Shown here piece after piece: positions 11,201-21,688 of a DNA stretch of 64,000 bases (within the stretch, counting starts at the first letter, position 1; every line of letters starts with the position of its first letter). A model generated the notes under the pieces. It had not been told where the DNA came from, did not search any database, and saw nothing but the letters and a program-made list of their open reading frames with translations. Origin of the DNA: Perkinsus chesapeaki (taxonomy: Eukaryota; Perkinsozoa; Perkinsida; Perkinsidae); NCBI GenBank assembly GCA_013115145.1, contig JAAPAO010000053.1, positions 36,717-100,716 of the forward strand, given 5' to 3'. A program made the position numbers and the translations under genes.

Positions 11201-13362
11201 TCATCAAGCAGGAATCATCAGCGATTGAAAAGAGGGGAGAGGAGCAGTTCTCTCAGCAGAAGACTACCCTTGATAAGCTAGCCAACGAGCTCCACCAGCA
11301 AAGCGCCGAAAGCGAAAAGGTTCAGAATCTCGCCAAGAAGGAAGCTGAGACTTTCACGGCCGACTCTAACCGTTTCAAGGAGCGCATGGACACAGCTAAG
11401 TCGACCTTGACCGACGAAAGCAAGAAGCAATTCGAGGAGTTGAGGAAGCTGAAGAACGGCGTTGAGACGTGGTATAATAAAGCAGGGGAGGACCTGAGCA
11501 AGAGCCAGCAAGTCTTACACAAAGGCATGACAGAAATACCTAAGGCTACCGCAAAGAAGCAGAACCAGATGAAGGAGGAGATGAACAGGGTAGAGAGGAG
11601 TACCCAAGGCACAGTGACCCAGTTCGCTGGAAACCTAAACGAGTTGAGAAGCTCCATGAACAAGCGACGAGATGAGCACAACGCTAGGCGCCTGAAGGCG
11701 GTCTCTGGAATCCATGAGGGTATGGTCATGAGCGAGACCGGATTGCTGGAGAACCTTGTTGCATCTCAACTCACGTCAGCCGATGGGACAAAGCGAATGA
11801 GCGCGGTAAGATACGGTTGCTTTCACGGCTGTGAGAGCCGAGTTGGTGAGAGTTCGCCGTCTTCTTCTGTGTAGATGCTTGCCGCTTTGGCGAATAGCGT
11901 CGGTGCGATCAAGTCTGAGGGCGGATCTGAACTGCACAATATTATGAATGAGGTCCTCCAGCTGGGCACCAACACCGGCGGTCTCTACCGTAACCTTCAA
12001 ACTGGCCTCTCCAAGGGAATGGCTGACCTCGACCATGAGAGAATGGTGGATGCAATGCAGAGCGAAGATGCCATTCGAGGTAGATAGGATAAGTTGTGTT
12101 AGAGAATCACAGCATACTTCAGGCTATGCCCTGATGGACGGCCGCAGACTCAGTGGAATCGGTAACCAAATTTCTTCAATGCTCTCCGACTTCCACAAGG
12201 ATTCCTCCGCGGCCAACTTAGCTCTTGCCGGCGATAAGAAGGTAGATATCATCTAGCTTCAATTATGTATATAGCATAATGGCTTTAGGACGTTTACTCT
12301 TTGAGCAATCTTGTGCAAGGCATGGGCGCCGACAGTAAGCTAAAGCTCAATGACGCGCTCCACAGAATTGAGTAGTCTCTCTTCGATCTCGGATGTCTCA
12401 AGGAGTTTACCGCTAGGTCCGGCGAGACTACGATGCTCCAAGAGATCAACAATAACGTTGGCGTCGACTTGAAGAAGATCACTGCTGTCAAGGACCTTGT
12501 GCAGGCCTTGTTGCGCCCCATCGAGTCCTTCCGAGCCCGCGCCCGGCTAGGCTTCGACGAGGTGAGAATTCCGCGCCACAGTGCGGCGAAGCCTCGTCCG
12601 TTCATAGATCCACTCTAAGATCGAAAGTATCAGCGCATCCCTCAACGGACAGCTCCGAAGGGTGGGTTCGCAGTTGTCGGTTTACTTGTTTGCTAAACAA
12701 CCCATCTAGGCCGACGTGAAGATGGTACTTATGTCCCACCAAGCGAAGCAGGCCCTCGAGAAGGCCCAGCGCAAGCAGGAAGTCCTTGAGAAGACGATGG
12801 AGGACACTGGTAAGGATGTGGCTTTGGAATGGGAATTGTGGTTTATGTTGTTGGTTCAGGCAAGAAACTGAAGAGAGAGTTGCACAACATCCAGGAGGAG
12901 CACACCGAGATGCGGAAGCGACAGGAGGATGAGTTCTACGAGTTGAAGAATGAAGTGGTCGAGAAGACACACGAGATGCTTGATAAGCAGAGAAACATGA
13001 CCGCTGAGATTAGTGAAATGCAGAAGAAAGAGGATAGCTTCATGGAGGCCAAGCTGAGGGTAAAATCTCGCCCCACTGTTCTGTCTCCGGTGATGACCAT
13101 GTGACATTTTCAGGAAGTCACCAATATTATGCGTAACGGCAAGCCTGCGAATCACACCCTCAAGGGTCTTGGCGTCAGCATTAAGGACGTCGCCGGTAAG
13201 AGAAAATATCAACATTGGAAATCACAAACGCTTTCTGGTTCAGAATCACCAGATGCGGCTGATAGCGGCTGGTGGGCGAGCTTCCTATCTCGTGGCAGTC
13301 CGATTAAGCATAACGATAAAGCACACCTTGTCAATGCGAGGAAGCATGACTTCAGTGTGTGA
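8202..13362 (+). CDS. Very large coiled-coil protein with predicted N-terminal signal peptide; one in-frame TAG
   Basis: I do not recognise the family. Exon 1 (8202-8236) and exon 2 (from 8314) join to MAVLYTTLTITLSLSSTWA, a good signal peptide. About 17 exons follow, separated by short introns, for example 8237-8313 and 8554-8600. The product is roughly 1,400 residues of Ala/Glu/Lys/Gln-rich heptads with no globular domain seen; the longest exon is about 9161-10326. Later exons include GDLSDAQAKTH, QLEAALSQKTDDANIER and EMRKRQEDEFYELKNEV. The C-terminus ends ARKHDFSV at 13362 after a Trp-containing patch (DSGWWASFLSRG). The exon starting near 12286 (DVYSLSNLVQGMGADSK) has TAG at 12373-12375 in an otherwise open frame. 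The antisense strand also shows long frames, a by-product of the codon bias. A secreted, membrane-bound or compartment-lumen structural protein is an inference from the leader alone. Confidence 0.8.
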
Positions 13363-13451
13363 ACCAGCCTCATCACTATGTGATCATGTTGTTAATCTAT
13401 TATTATGCCAATGTTGTATTTTATATGTCAATCAATAAACCCATTACATAA

Positions 13452-14663
13452 CTAAACACCACCACAGCAAACAGAAACAACTTTACACAACCATGTGTCG
13501 ACGTTTGCAACCCGCGTACGGGTAACTTCTCCCCCATAGGGATCACAGCCAAGCACCTCAACGTCCTCTGGGCTGCCCACGGCCACAACGCCAGTAGAAC
13601 CGTCAACGTCTAGGAAGTGTTTGATGGATTCTACGAGCTTTTCACTTCTAGTCAACCGAAGCCCGAAAGGCGGGTTGGTTATCAGAGCTACTGGAGAGCC
13701 ACTGTAAAGCTGCGAGAGCTTTACCCAATCAAACGCTTGCAAAGGGACGCTGCTGATATCGCAAAGTCTAATTAGTGGATCCAAGTTGGAAGCGGCAACT
13801 TGTATCATTCGTGGGTCCTTGTCAAATCCAGCGATGAACTCGTGATGATGTGGCGAGATTTTAGAGTCTTCCTGTTCTATTGTGTGCCGCCATTCCTCCT
13901 CGTCAAAGCCAGTTCCCACAGTGCAGCTTGAGAACGCCTCTGATGCCTGCCGAAGGTGACGCTGCTCGAAGTGGCGATAGTAAGAGTTGAAGTACTGTGC
14001 TGGCACGTTGCAGCGTCGCATCAGATATTCCAGAATAATGGTGCCGCTGCCACAGAAGGGATCGATCACCGGAACTTGGCCAGCAGCTTCGTCGGGGACC
14101 ATCGATACCATGGCGGCAGCTAATGTCTCGTTCATTGGAGCTACGCCTTGCTTCTTGCGCAGCCCTCTGATGTGGAGACTGGTGTGACCATCACCGGCGT
14201 AAACCCGGAAGGTATGGTCCTTCTCGGCGACCAACAGCAAGCGGACCTGGTAGTCGTCCCACGCGAATGTAGCGCCATACCGATCAGCTAGGAAGGTCTT
14301 CCAGCGTGCCAGCAGAGCTTCACTCAAGTCATCAACTCTGGCAGGATTTCGAATGAAGGCGGCGACCGTGTTCCTTGCCAGCGCCTTGGGATAGTCTACT
14401 TGTGTCAGAAACGAAAACAACCTGTCTTCGCTCATAGATGTATGATTGACATCAAGGTTGCCGATCTCGCGCCACAGGTGTGTGACGAATCGCGAAGTGT
14501 AATGAAGTCGATAGACGTCGGTCGGCAGGAGAGGCCCGGAGACAGAAACAGCGCAGGGGAAAGGCCTCTCTGTGATAACCGACCTGGACTGCCCTAGAAT
14601 CATACGGACCTCCCTCTCGAGGATGGATTCAAGACCAGAAATGCACCGCAACAATAAACGCAT
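13452..14663 (-). CDS. RlmL/YpsC-like THUMP-type rRNA (guanine-N2) methyltransferase
   Basis: A single-exon frame of 403 codons starting with ATG at 14663 (MRLLLRCISGLESILEREV). The order matches the bacterial RlmL N-terminal half / YpsC: a THUMP-like region, then RGLRKKQGVAPMNETLAAAM, SAM-binding motif I DPFCGSGTIILEY, an acidic FDKD motif, and the catalytic NPPFGLRL. It should methylate a guanine N2 in large-subunit rRNA, possibly in an organelle; no clear targeting peptide precedes the ATG. The frame stays open upstream through the end of the MFS gene. The conserved N-terminus begins at this ATG, and an AG acceptor-like site (GGGTGTCTGCAG) lies 8 bases before it. The absence of introns is unusual among its neighbours. 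Confidence 0.88.
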   Translation of the reverse strand: MRLLLRCISGLESILEREVRMILGQSRSVITERPFPCAVSVSGPLLPTDVYRLHYTSRFVTHLWREIGNLDVNHTSMSEDRLFSFLTQVDYPKALARNTVAAFIRNPARVDDLSEALLARWKTFLADRYGATFAWDDYQVRLLLVAEKDHTFRVYAGDGHTSLHIRGLRKKQGVAPMNETLAAAMVSMVPDEAAGQVPVIDPFCGSGTIILEYLMRRCNVPAQYFNSYYRHFEQRHLRQASEAFSSCTVGTGFDEEEWRHTIEQEDSKISPHHHEFIAGFDKDPRMIQVAASNLDPLIRLCDISSVPLQAFDWVKLSQLYSGSPVALITNPPFGLRLTRSEKLVESIKHFLDVDGSTGVVAVGSPEDVEVLGCDPYGGEVTRTRVANVDTWLCKVVSVCCGGV

Positions 14664-14836
14664 ACCGTAAACTGCAGACACCCGATTAACAAAATGAACA
14701 CAACAAAGGTAGAAGTGATGAACATCACCTGTTGTAAATATAGTATCACCGAACCGCCGATGAAGTGGCTGGACAACAAGAGCAAAGCACAAATGGAAGC
14801 AAGCAATGTCGTCACTTCTGAGTGTAACAATGGGGC

Positions 14837-16903
14837 TCAGCGAGACTATGAGGAGTGGCTTGGAAAACATCGTTTTCGAGATCCTGGGGAGGGATTTCTC
14901 GCGCGCCACGAAACTAAGGACATCATCTACCTGGCTTTGTATCCGATCCACTCTAGTCTCGGTTTCCTTCGAGAGTTTGCCATGGTACGTGTGATGGAAG
15001 AAGTTGAGCGAGAAAACGCAAAGTAGACCTGATGGCACCGAACTGTAGCCATGGAAAAGGGTCATCTTACCGCAGCAGTGGACAAGTCCAGTGACGATGA
15101 AGTTGAATCGATAACCCCAATGGTCAACCAGTAGGCCACCGATAGCTGCTGAACCCGACCATGAGAACATACGAACCTAGAGGAGCATACGACAGATTGA
15201 AAAGACGATTTGAAATGGAAAATAGGAAACTGGCAACTATTCAATTGATGGTTAAATTGTTGATTTTTGATCGAAACGAGATGGTATGGGAGTGTTACTA
15301 AAAAGTATTGTATTTCGAGCTTTAGATATGTTCTTAAACGTTCAAGAATGTACGATGCGACTGCCTCCTTACCATATCAACTGCATTAACTTTTCCCCTG
15401 TCCTTTCTCGGCGTGTGGTCCATAAGCATTGCTCGAAATACTGGGCGAGAACAATTCATAAATGCCATTCGGATAACGTACAATACAAGAAGAATTTGTA
15501 TAGGTCTCACCACCACCTGAAGACACTCTACGCCCCAGTGCATTCGATGCCGTTCGCTTACCATAGCCCATAGCAGCGAAACTGCAATGAGTCGAATGGT
15601 CACAACCACTTTCACGGTGCCGAAGCGCGTGGCAAGCTCATTGGTAACGGTGTAGGTCATAAACGCTACTGTTCTGAAAAGGGCGAAATCCCATACGTTG
15701 TAATGAGGAGGCGGCTTCCTACAGTGTCGTCACCACATTGAGGATGGCCAGCGTCCGAGGATCGACACCGTAGTCGTTCTTGAACCAAAGCTGGAAGTAC
15801 TGGACAGACATGCCGGAGCCCAGCGCTGTAATGACGTCCTGGCCGAGAATGGCACAGACGATGCAAATCGAATTGGTGTAGGAGCGGATCATCTGCAAAC
15901 AAGCCGCATGGCTGTGACGTGACGCGACGTTGGCGAACCTTCTTCTTGTGCGTGAAGGGTATTGTGATCTCCACCAGCTCATTCGGGTTGTCCTCGCAAA
16001 CAGCTTTGGTCGCCACGGCAGCGGTGCCCTTATTCCCCTCATCACGGAAGAACATATCCGCCACCATGCCAAATATCGCACACGATGAGCCGAAAAGGAG
16101 AACCTAAGAGAACACCTACACGTCCCATCAGCTGCATACTCTCTGGCACTTCTGAGTGTCTTGGATTTTCGAGAATGTTAACGTAAGCACAATTTTCTAT
16201 AACCGAGCTCTCACCTTTTTCAGGCATGGCAGTGTCCATGTGTTTCCCGCGACCGACAGAATTATAGCGTTCAAAATTGGACCGCTGGCAGTCGCCAACT
16301 GGGCAAGCGTCCACCTGAGGAGACCTTAGATAGCAGCCAAGACGATAGCAGCACCAACCTCAGGGACTCGAGAGGCGCTCGGTTGCCAGTCGACATACCA
16401 TCAGCGATAAGAGTGCTCAACGTGGTTTCAGAGAAGGCCGTGAAGGTGCCCCAAAGAACGTATGATGGATAGGCGATCCACAGCTTATCAGTGAGAAACA
16501 ACGCAAAGTTCATACCGATATTGAAGATACCCAGGAAGCCTAAGGCCCGCATCAAAGCTGGCTTAGAGATGTTGTCGGCCACTATACCGGCGATTGGGGC
16601 ACACGCCAAACAAGTAAGACCCTGCACGGAGGAGAACACACCGACCATAGTGTTAGAGCCTCCCGTGATCGTATAGAGGTAACCCAGCATAGGGATGCCC
16701 GTCCAGATGGATTGACTGAACTTGATGAGGAACGTGACCAGAAAGCCAAGCTTGACATTGTAGGATGCGCCGAGGAAGCTCCGCCAAAGGAACACTATCG
16801 GCTTGGTCTCCTTCTTCGCTCTGCCGCTCCTGCTCCTCGATAGATGATTAGCCCGGTTGGTGGTGGGCAGGAGGCTCTCTCTGAGGTTGCGACGATCAGG
16901 CAT
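14837..16903 (-). CDS. Major facilitator superfamily transporter
   Basis: A multi-exon 12-helix transporter, substrate unknown. It starts with ATG at 16903 (MPDRRNLRESLLP, a basic cytosolic N-terminus). The first long exon carries helices including KLGFLVTFLIKFSQSIW and SVQGLTCLACAPIAGIVAD (the loop 2-3 type G-x3-D). The next exon, joined in phase 2, reads WTLAQLATASGPILNA and SVAGNTWTLP. Then come LFGSSCAIFGMVADMFF, MIRSYTNSICIVCAILGQDV, MTYTVTNELATRFGTVKVVV, RPVFRAMLMDHTPRKDRGK and SGSAAIGGLLVDHWGYRFNF. Each is a typical C-half MFS block. The final exon reads RVDRIQSQ and, through a GT near 14890 and AG near 14846, ends in SR-stop at 14837. A frame continuing into the methyltransferase is discussed under findings. 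Head-to-tail with TIP41 upstream (72 bp apart). Confidence 0.88.
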
Positions 16904-16974
16904 CTCGAATGGCAGGCAAACTGCAACGGTGAAAATGAGATCCAGAAATCAACAGAGATACGGTAAAAAGGGAA

Positions 16975-18934
16975 TCATGAGTCGGTAAAGCTGAGCCTGT
17001 CGGTAACTCTAAAACACAAACTTTCATCATCTTCACCAAGGCATTCACAACCGACCAACCCTTGCGCCACAGCAGCGTCGACTTTGCCTCGAATCGGCCC
17101 AGCGCTCTGAGATCGACCGTCTGAAAGCCGGAAGCCGATCGCTTACGGAATCGTCCAGCCTTCGTTCCCGCCAAGTCCAATCTCTCATAACATCTGTAGT
17201 GCCGAAACGGTGAAACAGACGAGTTTCAACAAGGCGTACGACAACACCATCAACACGCAATAGGAAGGAGGCCAATACGTACCTATGAAGAAGAGCAGGC
17301 TGAAAATGGCTAAGTGAACAACGTCTACCAGAATGTCGGCATCACCCGTACTCTAATAATATATTTACACCATCCATTGTCGGCTAGCTCATCCTCCCAC
17401 AGGCATACCTAACAACACAATCGCACTGTGGAATGTACCTTAGTAACTGCTGCTGCTGATGCTGCTGTTATAACAGTGTAGAATCTCTGGCGTGCAACAG
17501 CGCAACTAATGTTGAGATCTCCATAAATCACCTTCTACCCCGATTCTATCGTACAGTTCATAGTAACTCCATTTCACACATCCACAACTCCGCTCCATCG
17601 CCAGCAGTAGGATGGCCCCCCCAGTTCAACCTACCTGGGAGAACCATCGGATAGGTTGGCTCCTGTCCGTTAGCTCTTCAAACGGCAGACATCCAGATGG
17701 ATCGCTAATTTCATGGACCTTCCACGGCCCCTCCAGTGTTCCAGCGTAGGCTGTAGTATAGGTCCAATCTGCCTTGGGCAGCTGCGGGTTATTATTGTTG
17801 TTAGTAGGGCTCATCGCAACAACAACATGCACATCGGGGTTGCTAGTGTCAGGATGCCAGTTCTGTGCTGCTGCCACGCGGACTTGACAGGGACTAAAAC
17901 AAAGTACCATCAGATGCCCTCCCATCTCTGCCATTTACGTGGACGAGTATGAAGGGAAAGCGAGGCCGCGGCGAAGTCAAATATACTACTCGAAATTATA
18001 CCCGAAATCAAACGTAGAAAACGGCTTGCATCTGCCAAAGTAACTCAGCCGTTGTGTAACCTATCCTAGCTAATTATAATATTAGCCCACTGCTCGTATT
18101 GGTACGGAGAGCGGTTCTACTACTACACTACCATGTCCTGCTGCTGCTGTCGGCCAGGTCCTTCCATACACCCGCTGGTACTCTAGCCAGCAGTCCATCC
18201 TCCGCTGCCGGTATCCCCTCATGCCATTCAACCACACCTGCTAGAGCCTCGTATACATCAAACGATATGGAGACTCCGGCCAAGGGGTGAGAGATCATCA
18301 AATGGGCACCTGAGAAAGGCTCAAGCACTACCGAAGCCTCTGACCGCTCTAAGAAGACGACTCTGCTATGATATACATCGACCCCTCAAGGCTATAGCTT
18401 CCACAACTACGTCCTACGAAACTACACTGCACTTATCAGTGTTGGGATGAAAGCATGCGGCCGCCTACGTACGTCAGTACAGGAAAGTTTCCAGGGAGTT
18501 CCAACCGACTTTTCTGTTACTTAGCAATGGAAAGCATATCAGATGTACGCCTGCACTCCCACAAACGTATGTCACGGGGCCGTGGGAAAGCACTCACGCC
18601 GAACAGGAATGATGGAATATTCTACACTCCGAAGAAGAGCAGGACTGGAGCGCCACTGTGTGAAGTGAGATGGTGCCGCCCCATAGAAGAGGCCTCACAA
18701 TGAACTCAAATCAACACAACCTGTCCGGTTCTCACTAACCGCTCGGCCGCCGAAGATCACAAATTCCGCAGCTCCTACCGGCCCATTATCACTACCAGAA
18801 AATATCATATCCGGGATCCATCTCCTATGTGACGGCAGCCTCCTTTCGATCCCATCTCGCTCCTTTGCATCAGCTATAGCAGCCGCAGGATCGGAGGAGT
18901 CAAAGCTCCACCCTTCCGCCGAGAACTTGGACAT
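16975..18934 (-). CDS. TIP41: TIP41-like protein (PP2A/TOR signalling regulator)
   Basis: Six exons, 18934-18796, 18309-18132, 17893-17635, 17408-17329, 17282-17147 and 17106-16975, sum to 924 bases, or 307 residues plus stop. They join in phase throughout. Conserved blocks of the TIP41/TIPRL family appear in order: PDMIFSGAHLMISHPLAG, SFDVYEAL, VRVAAAQNW, DWTYTTAYAGTLEG, IRWFSQVCLWEDELADNGW, VRVMPTFWYVLASFLLRVDG and VETRLFHRFGTTDVMRDW. In yeast and animals the protein binds type 2A phosphatase catalytic subunits and counters Tap42/alpha4 in the TOR pathway. There is an Asn-rich insertion (NNNNN) before DWTYTT, and an insertion after VYEAL. The last 45 residues are not conserved, so the final exon is the least certain. 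Introns of 40-46 bp are clear here. Confidence 0.92.
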
Positions 18935-19332
18935 TCAGATAGGGACTCTAGGGACTCCTCAGTAGGGACACTTCAACACAACACGCAGGTGCTTCCACAA
19001 CTCACACTTTCATACTAGCATAACCAATTAGTAGGAACACCCTCAGGTATACCACCACCATGCTCCTCCACTAATCCATTTCCTATCCCCGACCACTAGC
19101 CTCTCCGGCCTGGAGCTTCGCAATCATCGACGGGGCTCTCTGATGGAAGTGGAAGTACTGCACCCCTCCTATTTGCCGATGCTTCGACTTATCTCGACTC
19201 ATTATGTACCTTCCCAATACAACAATACGTCAGTTCGGCAGGAGGGGAAACCGTTACATTCCCCATGCTATGTAGAGTGCTCCACATATTATCAAACCAG
19301 CCCCGAGCATTCTGTTGCGGCCACCTTGCCAG
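18935..19332. other. Intergenic, no gene seen
   Basis: This lies between the TIP41 start and the CDC50 stop. It contains only short frames without similarity and no repeat. It should hold the TIP41 promoter. Confidence 0.5.
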
Positions 19333-21409
19333 TTAGCCGTAGACAATACCAACGACCTGATAAGATATCACCAACAGGAAGAACCAGACCGAATCCTGAT
19401 TCGCAGAACAGGTCACTTCATCATAACTGAGATCTAACCGGCGACTCTTCACCAAATGAAAATAAATTGTTGTCGGAATTACTGTCAACAAGTTGAACGC
19501 TTCTATTCAGCTCTATAATCTAGGAAATAGAAAGCCCGACATTCCCCAACAAACCACACAATGTTCGCCCACTCACTTAGAGCCTCCAAAGGAAAGAGCA
19601 TCCCACGTGCTCTCTATATACACTGTCACCTCATCCCCAGGCTCCAAGGTTTCATCAATAACACCCCAAAGCTTCTGGAAGTTCGGGACCAGCGGTGTCA
19701 CTAACAAGCCAAGCACCCAGGTTCAAATCCCGGCCCCTCCATATATTATACCCATCCAGTTCTTGAAGTGCGAGTTCTCCAGTCCCCAGCCAGCCGGATT
19801 CTTCTTTGCGGTGTGATTTGCCAACGACGAGCAAGGCGGATCGAAGTTACAGGTGGGTGGCTCTAAGAAAGGTCACCCCCATCGGTAAAGCGTCTCAATC
19901 ATTTTTCAGAATATCTTTCCTTTCTCGGATTCCACAAAATCTAAGGACTCAGCTAGGGATGACGAGCGGGAATAATTCCCTTCAGAAAGTTTTTGCTATA
20001 TCATCAACACCACTAAGAGACAAGAACGAGCCCCCTAGTACTACCAGCCGTGAAATTGCAGTCAGCGATCTGGACCGTGTTGCCGTTCAAGTCCGTTATG
20101 CTCGTACCTGCCAAGAGACACGTTGATTGCATTTTTGGGGCGTACATTGCTTTTTCTATTGGTAATATTAACATAAAGGCGTACATTGCTTTTTCTATTA
20201 AGACCCCCTCCCCAGTACTACGTGCAACCTTAGTCGGTATAGGAACCGTAGTGACGTTAGCCGGCACGCACACTTGTGGCGGGAATTCATCCAGCAACCA
20301 GAAGGAATGCGTTCTGAACAGAACTGCCGCCGTTTGAAGCTCATGCTATTATTACTTGTAGAACGACGAGCCCTGCACCAGATCTGCCAGCTCCGGATTG
20401 TTTGTCACTATGGAAGGCTTGGAGCTAATCCGACCGCTCGACTGCTTTACCACTAACAATCGCAGTTACGGATTTCCCATCCCGAAGCACTACCAAGCTC
20501 GGTGGCATTTCCCTCCGAGTTCTTCACAGAAAAGTAGTACTTGTCATTGAACACCGAACGCGCGATAAGGCCGCACGGATAGAGGCTAACGGGAAGCCCA
20601 TATTTAATGGCGGTAAACCAACGCCTACACTCTGGAGTCGACATCACCGAACTTGGCCGGCTCATCATCAGCGGTGATCCAATCACTACATGCATCTAGA
20701 TCGTCCTTCAACATACTAGTGCCGGATTTAAGCTGGTCTCTATCCAGTGAGGTAATGTACCTTATATTTAAAAATATAACAATAAATGGACCAACGGGGC
20801 TATGATAGCCCGGCTATCACACCGACGGTGTGATACCGTACCATTGCCATAGATAGCTATTCTATATCTACTATTACTACATTACAGTATTATCTACTCC
20901 AGTGAAGCAGCAGCACCACCAGTTGGGTTGGGGCGGCTGCTTCCGCATGACATATTTTGGCCCTTCCAAGCTAGAGCAGCAGCAGTAGGAATTTTTAAAG
21001 TATTAAACACTTTTTTCCACCTATGCGAATGCAGCCCCCTCCTTGCCCCAATAGCCTACTCCCTATGGTTCTGGTAGACCTTCTCCAGCCTGTAGTAGAC
21101 ATATACAGGTTTCTTCATTTCCTTCTGTATTAATGTTCGCATAGTAACCACACCATTAACATCTCCCGGTATAGAGGTATAGTCCAGCTCTATCTCTCGT
21201 ACAGCACTAACAGCCAGATCTCAGCCAGCTGCTACGTACAAAGCAGCTTACTTTGCCGATATAAGGAGGGCTAAGCCGTAGAGAACGCAAAAGCCACCAA
21301 ATACGAATACGCAACAGGCCGCCCTAGCAACTGTCAGGATCGGTACTGTGCCAGGCAGGGTCTGCTGTAGGACCTGAGACGGAGTGCCAAATACGGGAAG
21401 GAGTGTCAT
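19333..21409 (-). CDS. CDC50/LEM3 (TMEM30) family P4-ATPase beta subunit
   Basis: The partner protein of phospholipid flippases, an ER-to-surface glycoprotein with two membrane helices. It starts with ATG at 21409: MTLLPVFGTPSQVLQQTLPG, then a membrane helix (VARAACCVFVFGGFCVLYG). Exon near 20745-20650 reads SLDRDQLKSGTSMLKDDLDACSDW. Exon 20640-20456 has the family hallmark LYPCGLIARSVFNDKYYF. An exon near 19860-19640 reads NPAGWGLENSHFKNWM, then TPLVPNFQKLWGVIDETL and YIESTWDALSFGGSK. The last exon ends with a second helix (FFLLVISYQVVGIVYG) and a stop at 19333. The joint between GDVDSRV and the PCGLIA exon does not keep frame with any splice pair I could find near 20650. Several short exons between 20450 and 19870 were not resolved. 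Confidence 0.88.
19690..19742 (+). other. tRNA 3'-half-like fragment inside an intron of the CDC50 gene
   Basis: Plus-strand GGTTCAAATCCCGGCCCCTC followed by CA has the form of a tRNA T arm with the acceptor 3' strand. The matching 5' acceptor strand (GGAGGGG) is not found within 100 bp upstream, so it is not a whole tRNA gene. It falls in the 51-bp intron (GTATAA...TTGTTAG on the minus strand) between the ENSHFKNWM and TPLVPNFQK exons. Confidence 0.45.
20139..20199. repeat. Pair of 22-bp direct repeats
   Basis: GGCGTACATTGCTTTTTCTA plus TT occurs identically at 20139-20160 and 20178-20199, within the unresolved part of the CDC50 gene, probably an intron. The two starts are 39 bp apart. Confidence 0.9.
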
Positions 21410-21688
21410 TGAGTATCATCGAACATGTGCCTTAAAAACTACCTACGACTATAGGGATACGTCGCTTCAAGACGTAAATTAGCAAATTTGAGGCCTGCTA
21501 GTATGTAAAGTACCACGTGGTAAGGAGGGAGCACATAAGCCATATAGCTGATCGGAATACATATGAACATATCATTTGCAGTCAGCTACAAGTAAAGACT
21601 ACACCACACTTCGAAATGTACGAAAATAGCACCGGAAAAAATTTGGCAAATTTTTGGGTAGCAGAAACTTTACTATTTGGTGGAATAG
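21410..21688. other. Intergenic region upstream of CDC50
   Basis: No coding or repeat feature is visible. It should carry the CDC50 promoter and the 3' end of the next gene. Confidence 0.4.

Noticed and set aside
17282-17329. A 19- or 29-bp intron in TIP41
   Set aside because: The acceptor at CTTCATAG gives a 46-bp intron and restores the conserved MPTFWYVLASFLLRVDG.
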